Shown: positions 26,824 through 36,510, numbered from the stretch's first letter. The stretch: 55,336 nucleotides of DNA from Streptomyces sp. AcH 505 (GCF_000818175.1 NZ_JTIY01000001.1:6237453-6292788), one strand, 5' to 3'. Numbers and translations are program-made. Notes: generated from the sequence alone by a model not told the origin.

Positions 26824-29208
26824 ATGGCCATGCAGACCCGAGCCGCTGACACGTTGTCCCTGGATCTTCTGCACGCCATGGACGGGTACTGGCGGGCTGC
26901 GAACTACCTCTCCGTGGGGCAGCTCTATCTCTACGACAATCCGCTGCTGAGGCGCCCCCTGGAACTTTCGGACGTCAAGCCGCTCATCGTCGGGCACTGG
27001 GGGACAACACCGGGGCAGAATTTCGTGTACGTGCACCTGAACAGGATCATCAAGAAATACGACCTCGACATGTTTTACATCGCCGGTCCCGGTCACGGCG
27101 GACCCGCATTGGTGGGCAACACCTATCTTGAGGGTTCCTACAGCGAGATTTACCCGGATATCAGCCAGGATGAGGCAGGGCTGAAAAAACTGTTCACCCA
27201 GTTCTCCTTCCCAGGCGGAATTTCCAGCCACGTCGCGCCCACCACCCCGGGGTCGATCCACGAGGGCGGTGAGCTGGGCTACTCCCTCAGTCACGCGTTC
27301 GGCGCCGCCTTTGACAACCCGGAGCTGGTGGTGGCCTGCGTGGTGGGCGACGGCGAGGCCGAGACCGGTCCGTTGGCCACCGCGTGGCAATCCACCAAGT
27401 TCCTCGACCCGGTCAGTGACGGGGCTGTTCTGCCCATCCTGCATCTGAATGGCTACAAGATCAGCAACCCGACGGTGCTGGCCCGTATCGAGGACGAAGA
27501 ACTGGAGCAGTTCATCCGGGGCTGCGGCTGGGAACCGTACGTGGTGTCCGGCTCCGAGCCTGAAGCAATGCACCGGCTCATGGCGGAAACCATGGATCTG
27601 GCTGTCGAGCGGATCAAGGACATCCAGTTGCATGCCCGCTCCACCGGAGACACCACCCGTCCGCGCTGGCCGATGATCGTGCTGCGGTCGCCGAAGGGCT
27701 GGACCGGCCCGGCGGTGGTCGACGGATTGCCGGTCGAGGGCACCTTCCGATCGCACCAGGTGCCGCTGCTGGTGGACGCCGCGCACCCTGAGCATGTGCG
27801 GCAGTTGGAGAGCTGGATGCGCAGCTACCGGCCCGAGGAACTGTTCGACGCGGACGGCCGTCTGATGCCCGACCTCGCATTGCTCGCGCCCGAGGGGGAG
27901 CGGCGGATGGGCGTCAATCCGCACACCAACGGCGGGCTGCTGCTGAGGGATCTACGGATGCCGGACTTCCGCCGGCACGCGGTGGACGTACCCACTCCGG
28001 GTGCCGTCGACCGGCAGGACACCCTGGTGCTGGGGAAGTTCCTCCGGGATGTGATCACACTCAACGAGGACCGGCACAACTTCCGGATCTTCGGTCCCGA
28101 CGAGACGCTGTCCAACTTCCTGGGCGCGGTCTTCGAGGTCACCGGCCGTCAGTGGAACGCAGGGGTGGAGCCGAACGACGAGTTCCTGGCACCTTCTGGA
28201 CGGGTCCTGGACTCGATGCTCAGCGAGCACCAGTGCGAGGGCTGGCTGGAGGGCTATCTGCTGACCGGGCGACACGGCCTGTTCAACTGCTACGAGGCGT
28301 TCGTCCACATCATCGACTCGATGTTCAACCAGCACGCGAAGTGGCTGAAGGTCACCAAGCAGCTTCCCTGGCGGCGCGACATCGCCTCCCTCAATTACCT
28401 GCTCACCTCGCACGTCTGGCAGCAGGATCACAACGGCTTCACCCACCAGGACCCCGGTTTCCTGGACCACGTCGTCAACAAGAAAGCCGACGTGGTCCGG
28501 GTCTACCTGCCGCCGGACGCCAACTGCCTGCTGTCCGTGGTCGACCACTGCCTGCGCAGCCGGAATTACGTCAATGTCGTAGTGGCCGGTAAACGCGACA
28601 TGCCGCAGTGGCTGTCGATGGAGGACGCGGTCGTCCACTGCACCGAAGGTGCCGGGATCTGGCAGTGGGCAGGCAACGACCAGGACAGCGAACCGGACGT
28701 GGTGCTGGCCTGCTGCGGCGACACTCCCACCCTGGAGGTGCTGGCTGCGGTGTCGATTCTGCGCGAGCACCTGCCCGACCTGAAGGTCCGCGTGGTCAAC
28801 GTCGTGGACCTGATGAAGCTGGAGCCCGACACCGAGCACCCGCACGGGTTGAGCGACGCGGACTACGACTCACTGTTCACGACCGACAAGCACATCATCT
28901 TCGCATTCCACGGCTATCCCTGGCTGATCCACCGCCTGACCTACGCCCGGACCAATCGCAATCTGCACGTCCGCGGCTACAACGAGGAAGGCACCATCAC
29001 CACGCCGTTCGACATGCGGGTACAGAACCGACTGGACCGCTTCCACCTGGTGATGGATGTCATCGACCGGGTGGAGCAATTGGGTCCCCGAGGCGACTAC
29101 CTCAAGCAGACCATGCGCGACAAGCTCGTCGAACACAGCCGCTACATCGGCCTGCACGGCCAGGACCTGCCCGAAATCCGCGACTGGACCTGGCCCGGCC
29201 CCCGCTGA
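26824..29208 (+). CDS. xfp: Phosphoketolase (second copy)
   Basis: A 794-residue phosphoketolase with the same signatures as the first copy: [22 protein letters not shown], the ThDP motif [15 protein letters not shown], and [17 protein letters not shown]. It is clearly a paralogue and not a recent duplicate, as many substitutions separate the two. The start is the ATG at 26824, six bases after AAGGAG; an in-frame ATG at 26746 lacks a ribosome site. It stands alone, with a candidate DosR-like operator upstream, and closes the stress island. Under low oxygen it would yield acetyl phosphate for substrate-level ATP, complementing pyruvate formate-lyase; this role is inferred. Confidence 0.95.
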   Translation: MAMQTRAADTLSLDLLHAMDGYWRAANYLSVGQLYLYDNPLLRRPLELSDVKPLIVGHWGTTPGQNFVYVHLNRIIKKYDLDMFYIAGPGHGGPALVGNTYLEGSYSEIYPDISQDEAGLKKLFTQFSFPGGISSHVAPTTPGSIHEGGELGYSLSHAFGAAFDNPELVVACVVGDGEAETGPLATAWQSTKFLDPVSDGAVLPILHLNGYKISNPTVLARIEDEELEQFIRGCGWEPYVVSGSEPEAMHRLMAETMDLAVERIKDIQLHARSTGDTTRPRWPMIVLRSPKGWTGPAVVDGLPVEGTFRSHQVPLLVDAAHPEHVRQLESWMRSYRPEELFDADGRLMPDLALLAPEGERRMGVNPHTNGGLLLRDLRMPDFRRHAVDVPTPGAVDRQDTLVLGKFLRDVITLNEDRHNFRIFGPDETLSNFLGAVFEVTGRQWNAGVEPNDEFLAPSGRVLDSMLSEHQCEGWLEGYLLTGRHGLFNCYEAFVHIIDSMFNQHAKWLKVTKQLPWRRDIASLNYLLTSHVWQQDHNGFTHQDPGFLDHVVNKKADVVRVYLPPDANCLLSVVDHCLRSRNYVNVVVAGKRDMPQWLSMEDAVVHCTEGAGIWQWAGNDQDSEPDVVLACCGDTPTLEVLAAVSILREHLPDLKVRVVNVVDLMKLEPDTEHPHGLSDADYDSLFTTDKHIIFAFHGYPWLIHRLTYARTNRNLHVRGYNEEGTITTPFDMRVQNRLDRFHLVMDVIDRVEQLGPRGDYLKQTMRDKLVEHSRYIGLHGQDLPEIRDWTWPGPR

Positions 29209-29282
29209 CAGTGAGGGGTGAGGCAGCCTTACGAGTCGTGTGAATACGGCCCGTTGAGACGCTCGGACCGGAGCTTTGGATC

Positions 29283-30560
29283 TCAAGGGTGGCCGCTCCG
29301 GCCGTGCAGCATGCGCAGCAGGTGGTCGAGGACGCGTCCGCCGCTGGCGCGAAGCCCGTCGTGCTCGTACTCGTTGGTCGCCCACAGCCGCAGGCCCCTG
29401 ATGGTCTCGGCGGTCTGCAGCGAGTACGCGGCATCGACGTACATGTCGTCGAGGTAGACGGCGGCGGCCACGGGGACGTCGTTCGCGGCCAGGCGCCGGG
29501 GATCGTAGAGGTCGGGCCAGTCCGCGCGGGCGAACAGTGTTTCGGCCGCCTCGCGCAGGGGCGCGAGACAGGGCTGGTCGAAGTGGGCCGGGTAGGTCAT
29601 CTCGCCGGTGAACAGCATCGGGTCGTCCCCGGCCAACGCTCTGCCCGCGTCGAACTGGGGGAACTCGCCGCGCACCCGGTGAGCCGCCCAGTTCGTCGCG
29701 CCGGTGCCGCGCTGGGCGTAGGAGAGTTCATGCATGAGCGGGTTCAGCGGCAGTTGGGCGTAGCTGAGGAAAGCCGCGGCGCGGTCGAGGAAGCCGTCGG
29801 ACAGCTCCGCTCCGGCCCAGGCGTCTTCGAGAAGGTAGTGCAGCACGTCCGCGCCGTCGCTCATGCCGAGCATCAGCCCGAGCGACTGGAAGGCCTCGAC
29901 GGTGAGCAAGGATCCGTCCGGCATGGGGGCCGGGCGCTCGATCAGGTGAGCGGCGATGCGGCGGACCGGGGCAGCGTCCTGCGGGTACCGGCGGTAGTAC
30001 GCGGTGTTCTTGCGGTGCACGCGCGGATAGGCGGCGCGGTAGACCTCGTCCGCGGTGACGCGCAAAGCGGGCAGACCGCCGGTGATGATCGCCTCGCGCA
30101 GGCCCTCGGGCGCGAACGAGAGGTAGGTGACGGTGCACATGCCGCCGAAGCTCTGGCCGAGCAACGACCACGGTTCGTCGCTCAGCTCGCGCCTGATCAG
30201 TTCGGCGTCGCGGACAATCGCGTCGGCGCGGAAATGGGTGAGGTAGTCGGCCTGCGCGGCGGGCTCGCCACGGGCCGGGAGCGTTTGACGGGTGATCGGA
30301 CTGGAACGGCCCGTACCGCGCTGGTCGAGCAGGAGGACGCGGTAGTCGTCGAGTGCGCGGTCCAGCCAGGAGTCCCGGCCGACCGGCCGCGGCGGCCGCA
30401 TACCGGGGCCGCCTTGCAGAAACAGCAGCCAGGGAAGTTGCTCGCGCTCGCGGCCGGTGGCCACGACCTCGCGAGCGTAGATCTCGATGTGCTCGCCGTC
30501 CGGACGGTCATGGTCGAGAGGGACGGAGAAGAGGTGATCGGTCAGCGTGAAACCGGGCAT
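29283..30560 (-). CDS. Proline iminopeptidase-like alpha/beta hydrolase (S33)
   Basis: A 425-residue alpha/beta hydrolase. The oxyanion-hole region LFLQGGPGMRPP is the HGGPG-type motif of family S33 with Gln for His. LLLDQRGTGRSSP follows, and the nucleophile is S137 in LLGQSFGGMCT. Length and the large cap domain fit prolyl aminopeptidases acting on N-terminal proline; related tripeptidyl hydrolases cannot be excluded. No signal peptide is seen, so it is cytoplasmic. The ATG at 30560 has AAGGAG seven bases upstream. It is 76 bases downstream of the EamA transporter gene on the same strand and may share its transcript. Confidence 0.85.
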   Translation of the reverse strand: MPGFTLTDHLFSVPLDHDRPDGEHIEIYAREVVATGREREQLPWLLFLQGGPGMRPPRPVGRDSWLDRALDDYRVLLLDQRGTGRSSPITRQTLPARGEPAAQADYLTHFRADAIVRDAELIRRELSDEPWSLLGQSFGGMCTVTYLSFAPEGLREAIITGGLPALRVTADEVYRAAYPRVHRKNTAYYRRYPQDAAPVRRIAAHLIERPAPMPDGSLLTVEAFQSLGLMLGMSDGADVLHYLLEDAWAGAELSDGFLDRAAAFLSYAQLPLNPLMHELSYAQRGTGATNWAAHRVRGEFPQFDAGRALAGDDPMLFTGEMTYPAHFDQPCLAPLREAAETLFARADWPDLYDPRRLAANDVPVAAAVYLDDMYVDAAYSLQTAETIRGLRLWATNEYEHDGLRASGGRVLDHLLRMLHGRSGHP

Positions 30561-30636
30561 GGAAGGCTCCTTCGCGGGAATGGAGTGATCTTGATACGGG
30601 CGCTGCTTTCGGTGTACGTCAAGCACCGTCGCGGCC

Positions 30637-31530
30637 TCAAGCGTGCCTCGGCTGCGCGAGGATACTGATGGCGTTGGCCGCGATGATCGCCGCGATGCTC
30701 AACCAGGCCGCCACGTCGAGCTTCTGTCCCAGAGCGAACGCACCAACGGCCGCGGCGAGCACCGGGTTGACGCTCATGAACAACCCGAACGCCGCTGCGG
30801 GAACGCGGCGCAGCGTGAACAGGTCCGCGAGGAACGGCACAGCGGAGGACAGGACGCCGGCCGCGACAGCCGCACCGAGCGCCTCGGCGGACGGCGTGTG
30901 GTGTACCGCGACGCCGGCTCCGACGGGCAGGAAGACCAAGGCGGACAGCACCGCTGCGGCGGCCGTGCCCTGTGCCCCGGGGATGCGCTGCCCGATGGAA
31001 CGGTTGAGAAGGATGTAACCGGCCCAGCCGGCGGCGGCGAGCAGACCGAGCCCCATGCCGAGGTAATCGGCGGTGGGGCGCGGGCGCATCAGCGCGACGA
31101 CTCCCGCCACGGCGAGTAGGGCGCAGCCCAGGTCCACGCGTCTGCGGGAGCCGGCCAGTGCGATCGTGAGGGGGCCGAGGAACTCCAGGGTCACCGCCAG
31201 GCCGAGACCGACCCGGTCGATCGCGGTGTAGAGCGACAGGTTCGTCACACCGAAGTCGGCCGCGAGCAGCAGCACCAGCCCCCACTGGCGCCGTGTGAAG
31301 GACCGAAGGCGGGGCCGACCGAGGACGAGCAGCACCGCCGCCGCGACGTACTGGCGGACGGCGACGACGCCGACAGGGCCGAGCACCGGGAAGGCCAGCG
31401 ACCCGATCGCGGCGCCGAGCTGGGTCGAAAGGCCGCTGGCGAGCATCGTGCAGACCCCGGCGATGGGTACGGAGCCGCGTTTCGTGGGCAGGACGGCGCG
31501 GCCTGCTGGGCGAGTGGGGGCTGCTTGCAT
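30637..31530 (-). CDS. EamA/DMT-family exporter
   Basis: A 297-residue membrane protein with ten predicted helices in two homologous halves, each an EamA domain (first half about 25-150, second half about 165-290). Recognisable pieces are VTLEFLGPLTIAL, VAGVVALMRP, and MSVNPVLAAAVGAFALGQKL, close to the RhtA-type amino-acid/metabolite exporters. The substrate is unknown. The ATG at 31530 has AGGA eight bases upstream. It is divergent from the LysR gene and a perfect LysR box lies in the 68-base gap, so it is the probable target of that regulator. Confidence 0.88.
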   Translation of the reverse strand: MQAAPTRPAGRAVLPTKRGSVPIAGVCTMLASGLSTQLGAAIGSLAFPVLGPVGVVAVRQYVAAAVLLVLGRPRLRSFTRRQWGLVLLLAADFGVTNLSLYTAIDRVGLGLAVTLEFLGPLTIALAGSRRRVDLGCALLAVAGVVALMRPRPTADYLGMGLGLLAAAGWAGYILLNRSIGQRIPGAQGTAAAAVLSALVFLPVGAGVAVHHTPSAEALGAAVAAGVLSSAVPFLADLFTLRRVPAAAFGLFMSVNPVLAAAVGAFALGQKLDVAAWLSIAAIIAANAISILAQPRHA

Positions 31531-31555
31531 GCATCGATCCTGTGCCGCGCCGGAC

Positions 31556-31572
31556 CATGCGCAAAATGCATG
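31556..31572. promoter_or_regulatory. LysR box between eamA and lysR genes
   Basis: CATGC-N7-GCATG (31556-31572) contains the T-N11-A palindrome typical of LysR-type operators, ATGC-N7-GCAT. It is centred 34 bases before the LysR ATG and 34 before the EamA ATG, exactly midway. Confidence 0.7.
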
Positions 31573-31598
31573 GAGCCCGCCGACTATACGATTCGGTT

Positions 31599-32450
31599 AT
31601 GGATGTCGAGCTGCGTCAGTTGCGCTGCCTCATCGCGATCGTGGACGAGGGCACGTTCACCGACGCCGCGATCGCTCTGGGCGTCTCACAGGCTGCGGTC
31701 TCCCGCACACTCGCGGCGCTCGAGAAGCGCCTCGGCGTACGGCTGCTGCGACGTACGTCCCGCGAAACCTCGCCGACCGCGATCGGACTCCGCGTGGTGG
31801 CACACGCCCGGCGCGTGCTGACCGAGGTCGACCACCTGGTGCAGGTGGCGACATCGGGCCACGTCGAACTGCGTGTCGGCCACCCCTGGTCGGCACTCGG
31901 CCGACTCACACCCGCCTTTCAACACCGGTGGCGGGAATCGCACCCGGAAACGCAACTGCACCTGCTGCGCATCAACTCCCCGAGCGCCGGCCTGGCCGAG
32001 GGCACCGCGGACCTCGCGGTGATGCGCAGGCCGCTGGAGGACCGCCGCTTCGAGGGCGCCATCGTGGGTCTGGAAACACGCTGGTGCGCGATGGCCGCAT
32101 CCGACCCCCTGGCGCGGCGCCGCTCGGTGCGGCTGGCTGATCTCAGCAGCCGCGTCCTGCTCGTCGACCAGCGCACCGGGTCGACCAACGCGGAATTGTG
32201 GCCCGCGGACGCGCGCCCCGCGACACAGGAGAGCCGCGACATTGACGACTGGCTCACGGTCATCGCCACCGGCCGCTGCGTAGGGGTTACCGCGCAGTCC
32301 GTCGTCGACCAATATCCGAGGCCCGGCATCGTCTACCTGCCGGTGCGCGACGCCGAACCGATCGCCGTACGACTGGTGTGGTGGCGCGACGACCCCCACC
32401 CGGCCACCCGCGCCGTACTTGAGCTTCTTACCGAGCTCTACCGCACATGA
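31599..32450 (+). CDS. LysR-type transcription regulator
   Basis: A 283-residue LTTR. The N-terminal winged helix-turn-helix covers residues 1-60 (LRQLRCLIAIVDEGTFTDAAIALGVSQAAVSRTLAALEKRLGVRLLRRTSR). A co-inducer-binding domain follows, with VELRVGHPWSALGRLTPAF and the ITAQSV-like segment CVGVTAQSVV. There is no ribosome site before the ATG at 31599. TATACG at 31585-31590 ends eight bases upstream, so the mRNA is probably leaderless. It likely controls the divergent EamA exporter and itself through the shared box. The effector is unknown. Confidence 0.92.
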   Translation: MDVELRQLRCLIAIVDEGTFTDAAIALGVSQAAVSRTLAALEKRLGVRLLRRTSRETSPTAIGLRVVAHARRVLTEVDHLVQVATSGHVELRVGHPWSALGRLTPAFQHRWRESHPETQLHLLRINSPSAGLAEGTADLAVMRRPLEDRRFEGAIVGLETRWCAMAASDPLARRRSVRLADLSSRVLLVDQRTGSTNAELWPADARPATQESRDIDDWLTVIATGRCVGVTAQSVVDQYPRPGIVYLPVRDAEPIAVRLVWWRDDPHPATRAVLELLTELYRT

Positions 32451-32549
32451 CCGGTCGAGTGTGTATCGAACATGGTCGTGCGGTAGAGCTGAGGCTGTTC
32501 GATCAAAGGTGTTGTTCGGAAGCGGAGCGGCCCCTAGGCTCGTTTGTCC

Positions 32550-33713
32550 ATGGGGACGGGAAGCTCCGACGGGGGCCGGCGGGGGTGGCGCGGTCGGCCG
32601 GCCGCGCATCGTGCAGCCCTGGCCTCGCTGATCGGGATCGCAGGACTGGTCGCTTTGGGTGCGCTGTTCGTCGTCGTGCCGGGCGTGGTGGTCGACCACG
32701 ATCTCGCCGGGGCGGCAGTGGCGCCGCAGGATCGCCTGAGCGCGGTCAACGACGTGCGTACCACGCTGTTGCAGGTCGTCGGTGGCCTGGTCGTACTCTT
32801 CGGCGCGTACGCCACCTGGCGGCAGTTGCGGGTCAGTCAGGAGGGACTGCGCGCCGCTCAACTGGGTTACGTCACCGACCGGTTCAGCCGGGCGGTCGAC
32901 CAACTCGGCAGCGACAAGCCGGATGTGCGCATCGGCGGCCTGCACGCGCTGTGGCAGATCGGGGAGCAGTCCGCCCGGGACCGCGACGCCGTACTCTCGA
33001 TCCAGGCCGCTTACCTGCGCACGCACTTGCCCTGGACGTCCACGGGACCGGGATCAGCGGCGAACGTGTCCATCAACGATGTCGCGCCGTTGGAGACCCG
33101 TGCCGCGGACGCCCAGGTGGCGCTGACTGCTCTCGGCGTGCTGTGCCAGCATCCCCGCGACAATCCCTGGCTCAACCTCAGCTCCACCGACCTTCGGCGG
33201 GCCGACTGCGACGGGCTGTGGCTGCCCGAGATCAACTTTGACCGCTCCTGCCTGGAGGCAGCGGGCCTCTACCACGCCAATTTGACGCAGTCGTCCCTGG
33301 TCTCGGCCAACCTGCGGCATGCCAACTTCACGACGGCGATCCTCCGCCGGGCCCGCTGCGTTCTGGCCGACCTGCGCGGCGCGAAACTGGTCAGTGCGGA
33401 CCTGCGCGACACCGACTTCACCGAGACCAACCTGCGCGAGGCCAACCTTCGTAAGGCAGACGCCCGGGGCGCGGTCTTCCGCAACGCCGATCTCCGCATG
33501 GCCGACCTGCGCGGCACCGACCTGACTACGGCCGATCTTCTCCGGGTACGGTTGACCGACGCTCTTGCCAGCGAGCACACCCGCTGGCCGAGCGGCTTCG
33601 ACCACGCGGGCGCCGGAGTCATCACCACCGAAGACCCCGGCCCCGAGCCATCGCCTCTCCTTCAGCCTCCGACGATGTTCTGGCAAGTCCCGCCCCTGAG
33701 TTCCGCGCCGTAG
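32550..33713 (+). CDS. Membrane-anchored pentapeptide-repeat protein
   Basis: A 387-residue protein. Two N-terminal membrane helices (about residues 26-48 and 74-92) are followed by a conserved linker (QLRVSQEGLRAAQLGYVTDRFSRAVDQLGS, VRIGGLHALWQI) often found in actinobacterial pentapeptide proteins. From about residue 210 a run of A(D/N)Lxx units follows (TDLRRADCDG, ANLRHANFTTAI, ADLRGAKLVSADLRDTDFTETNLREANLRKAD), forming a right-handed quadrilateral helix. Function is unknown. The ATG at 32550 lacks a ribosome site, and TAGGCT at 32535-32540 fits a leaderless promoter. Its stop lies 18 bases from the stop of the GH92 gene, which converges on it. Confidence 0.85.
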   Translation: MGTGSSDGGRRGWRGRPAAHRAALASLIGIAGLVALGALFVVVPGVVVDHDLAGAAVAPQDRLSAVNDVRTTLLQVVGGLVVLFGAYATWRQLRVSQEGLRAAQLGYVTDRFSRAVDQLGSDKPDVRIGGLHALWQIGEQSARDRDAVLSIQAAYLRTHLPWTSTGPGSAANVSINDVAPLETRAADAQVALTALGVLCQHPRDNPWLNLSSTDLRRADCDGLWLPEINFDRSCLEAAGLYHANLTQSSLVSANLRHANFTTAILRRARCVLADLRGAKLVSADLRDTDFTETNLREANLRKADARGAVFRNADLRMADLRGTDLTTADLLRVRLTDALASEHTRWPSGFDHAGAGVITTEDPGPEPSPLLQPPTMFWQVPPLSSAP

Positions 33714-33731
33714 CTGTTGGGGCGCCCGGAT

Positions 33732-36374
33732 TCAGGAGGGTAGGCTCCATTTCTGGTTGTTTGCTCCGTTGCAGTCCCAGATTTCGAGTTGGGTTCCGTC
33801 GGTGGTGGTGGCGTTGGGTACGTCGAGGCAGCGGCCGGACTGGGGGTTGCGCAGGGCGCCGGTGGAGGTGGTGTAGGTCCATTTCTGGTTGGTGCCGCCG
33901 TTGCAGTCCCAGAGTTCGACGAGGGTGCCGTTGGCGGATCCGCCGTTGCCGGTGACCTCGACGCATTTGCCGAGGATCTGCAGGGTGCCGTCGCCTGCCA
34001 CGGTGACCTGCTGGGCGGGGGAGCTGTTGCAGCTCCAGATCTGGATCTTGCTGCCGTTCGTCGTCGAAGCGGCGTTGTCATCCAGGCACTTGCCGCCGTT
34101 CGCCGACGTCACCGGACCGGTACGGCCCGCCGGCGGCCCGGGGGGCTTGGCGCCGCCGTCGCCGTTGTACGAGGGGGGTGCGGAGGAGGCCGCAGTGGCC
34201 CAATTGGTGTTGGCGGTGGTGCCGAGAGTGAGGTCGAGGGTGCCGCCACCGGTCGCGAACGACGCCGGCAGGTAGGCGTTGTTCCAGTTGGCGCCGTTGA
34301 GTGTGGCGCTCTGGACGTAAGGCGCGTTGTCAGCGGCCTGGGGGGCGTTGACGGTGATCGTCTTGCCATTGCCCAGGGTGACGCTGACCTTGGTGAACAG
34401 CGGACTGCCCAGCGCCAGGTCGGACGTACCGGGTGTCTCGGGGTAGAAACCCATGGCGGACCAGACGTACCAGGCGCTCATGGTGCCCAGGTCGTCGTTG
34501 CCGACCTTCCAGTTGGCCGGGTCGTTCGGCCACAGTTGGTCCTGGACCTTGCGGACGATCTGCTGGGTCTTCCACGGCTGCCCGATGTAGTCGTATTCCC
34601 AAGGCAGTTCGATCGAAGGTTCATTGCCCAGGTCGGCGTGCGAGCCGCCCGACCCGCCGAGGTCGGACAGCACGCTGTCGAGGTAGGTGGCCATCTTGGC
34701 GTTGCCGCCCATGGCGTCGGCCAGGCCGCGGATGTTGTGCGGCACCGCCCCGGTGTACTGCCAGGACGTGCCCTCGACGAACTGATCGCTGCTGGTGGGA
34801 TTGAAGCCCGACGTCCAGGAGCCGTTCGTCTGCTTGGGCTGCATGAATCCGCTGGAGGTGTTGAAGACGTTGCGCCAGTCCTGGGCACGGTTGGCGAACT
34901 GACTCCGGGTGGTGGTGTCGCCGAGAGCGCCGGCGAAGGCGGAGGTGGCGAAGTCCTGTGCGCTGTATTCGAGCAGGGTCGCCACCGAGCCGTAGAAGTC
35001 CTTCGGATAGCTGCCGTCCGAGGGCAGATATCCGTACTTCGTCTGCAGGTCCAGGCCCATCCGGATCGGATTGCTGGTGGTGCCCTGCTTCACCATGGCG
35101 TTCTTGGCGGCGCTGGTGTCGAAGTCCCGTGCCCCGAAGGCGTAGTAGTCCGCCACGATCGCCGGCCCCGGATCGCCGTTCATGACCTGGGTCTCGGCCG
35201 AGTTCAGTGACCACTTGGGGAAGAAGCCGGCTTGCGCGTAGTCGTTGACCAGCGACTGGGCGCTGTCACTTGCCTGTTGTGGCGCGACCAGTGCCTCCAA
35301 CTGCGCCTGGGTGCGGTAGATGTCCCAACCGGAGTAGGTGCCGTACTGAGCCTTCTGCCGGCCCGACACCGTGTGCACCTGATGGTCGAAGCCCCAGTAC
35401 TTCCCGTCGCTGTCGCTGAGCAGGTTGGGGTGCAGCAGCGAGTGGTACAGCGAGGTGTAGAACACCTTCTGCTGGTCCGACGTGCCGCCGCTGATCGCGA
35501 TCTTGCCCAGGACGCTGTTCCACGCGTTGTGCGCGGCGGTCCGGGTTCCGTTGAAGTCCCAACCGGCGTTTTCCGCAGCTCGGTTGGCGGTGGCGCCGGC
35601 GATCGAGACGTAGGACAGGCCGACCTTGGCCTGGACCACCCTGTTGCCGGTGGTGTTGAAGGTGACCGAATTCCCGCCGTTGAAGCTGCCGTTGCCGGTC
35701 ATGGGCTGGTCGAAGACCATGTCGAAGTACGCGGTGTACGACGGGGCTGAAGCGCAGAACAGCCCGGCGTCCACCGAGCCGCTGACCTCGGTGCTGCTCA
35801 CCTTGGTGAAGTGCAGATTGGTGGCCTTGTCCGCGTTCAGTTTGAACAGCAGATTGGCCTGTGTGGTCGAAGGGAACGTGAAGCGCGCCATTCCGGAGCG
35901 GGCCGTGGTGGTGAGTTCCGTCTTCACACCGTTGCCCAGGGTGACCGCATACGCTCCCGCGTCGGCCGACTCGCTGCTGTGCGAGAACGTCTGGGTGGCG
36001 GCGCCGTCCACGGTGCCGGTGGTCGGCAGCACGGGGATGTCGCCCATGGCGCCACAGCCCGGCCCGGACAGATGGTTGAGACTGAAGCCGGTGACAACGT
36101 TGTCAGAGTACGCGTAGTTACCGCCGGGCGGACGGGAGGACGTGTCGGGGCTCCACGAGACCATGCCGAACGGAGTGTCGGCGCCGGGGAAGGTGTTTCC
36201 GGCGTTGGACGTGCCGAGCAGCGGATTGACCAGAGATGCTGGATCCGCCGCCGCGGCGGCGCTCGCGCTGAGCGAGGCGGGGGCGGTGACGGGCGTGTCG
36301 GCGTGAGCGGCGGTCGGGGCGGCGAGCCCCAGCAGCATCACGGAGAGGGCAAGTGGCAGGCGCCATCGTTTCAT
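33732..36374 (-). CDS. Secreted GH92 alpha-mannosidase with ricin-type lectin domain
   Basis: An 880-residue exported enzyme. The signal peptide is residues 1-26 (KRWRLPLALSVMLLGLAAPTAAHA). The GH92 module (about 45-720) begins DPASLVNPLLGTSNAGNTFPGADTPFGMVSWSPD and GGNYAYSD, includes the general-acid region near residue 578 (GNEPSIELPWEYDYIG) and the catalytic Asp block near 625 (VGNDDLGTMSAWYVWSAMGFYP). GH92 enzymes are Ca-dependent exo-alpha-mannosidases. A Pro-rich linker joins it to a C-terminal CBM13/ricin trefoil (about 760-880) with CLDD, QIWSC and NQKW motifs. The ATG at 36374 has GGAG upstream. The lectin-coding part is nearly identical to that of the other GH92 gene. An exact TGACAACGTTGTCA palindrome lies inside the gene at 36092. 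Confidence 0.93.
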   Translation of the reverse strand: MKRWRLPLALSVMLLGLAAPTAAHADTPVTAPASLSASAAAAADPASLVNPLLGTSNAGNTFPGADTPFGMVSWSPDTSSRPPGGNYAYSDNVVTGFSLNHLSGPGCGAMGDIPVLPTTGTVDGAATQTFSHSSESADAGAYAVTLGNGVKTELTTTARSGMARFTFPSTTQANLLFKLNADKATNLHFTKVSSTEVSGSVDAGLFCASAPSYTAYFDMVFDQPMTGNGSFNGGNSVTFNTTGNRVVQAKVGLSYVSIAGATANRAAENAGWDFNGTRTAAHNAWNSVLGKIAISGGTSDQQKVFYTSLYHSLLHPNLLSDSDGKYWGFDHQVHTVSGRQKAQYGTYSGWDIYRTQAQLEALVAPQQASDSAQSLVNDYAQAGFFPKWSLNSAETQVMNGDPGPAIVADYYAFGARDFDTSAAKNAMVKQGTTSNPIRMGLDLQTKYGYLPSDGSYPKDFYGSVATLLEYSAQDFATSAFAGALGDTTTRSQFANRAQDWRNVFNTSSGFMQPKQTNGSWTSGFNPTSSDQFVEGTSWQYTGAVPHNIRGLADAMGGNAKMATYLDSVLSDLGGSGGSHADLGNEPSIELPWEYDYIGQPWKTQQIVRKVQDQLWPNDPANWKVGNDDLGTMSAWYVWSAMGFYPETPGTSDLALGSPLFTKVSVTLGNGKTITVNAPQAADNAPYVQSATLNGANWNNAYLPASFATGGGTLDLTLGTTANTNWATAASSAPPSYNGDGGAKPPGPPAGRTGPVTSANGGKCLDDNAASTTNGSKIQIWSCNSSPAQQVTVAGDGTLQILGKCVEVTGNGGSANGTLVELWDCNGGTNQKWTYTTSTGALRNPQSGRCLDVPNATTTDGTQLEIWDCNGANNQKWSLPS
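33747..34093 (-). repeat. 347-bp lectin-coding repeat, inverted copy A
   Basis: The lectin-coding end of the first GH92 gene matches 45175-45521 on the opposite strand. Comparing by eye I count five differences in 347 bases, far closer than the other four lectin domains in the cluster. The copies are about 11 kb apart in inverted orientation. Confidence 0.9.
36092..36105. promoter_or_regulatory. LacI-type palindrome inside the first GH92 gene
   Basis: TGACAACGTTGTCA is a perfect 14-base palindrome with the central CG typical of LacI-family operators. It is about 270 bases downstream of the GH92 start, inside the coding sequence. The 12-base core GACAACGTTGTC is repeated at 36870 and 38505. 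Confidence 0.6.
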
Positions 36375-36490
36375 CGTTGCGGCTCCAGGAACGGACAGCC
36401 ACGGCTGTCACCGGACCGGTGGGGGTAAATCTCCAGAAGCAAAGGGCAGGCCCACGACGGTTGTCAACGGAACCGACCGAAATCGCAAAA

Positions 36491-36510
36491 GAATCAACAG
36501 CGTTTGATTC
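36491..36510. promoter_or_regulatory. Inverted repeat GAATCAA-N6-TTGATTC
   Basis: Perfect 7-base arms separated by CAGCGT, about 25 bases upstream of the TTGACA-like -35 of the GH92 gene (minus strand). It is unlike the other palindromes nearby and could be the site of a different regulator. Confidence 0.45.
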
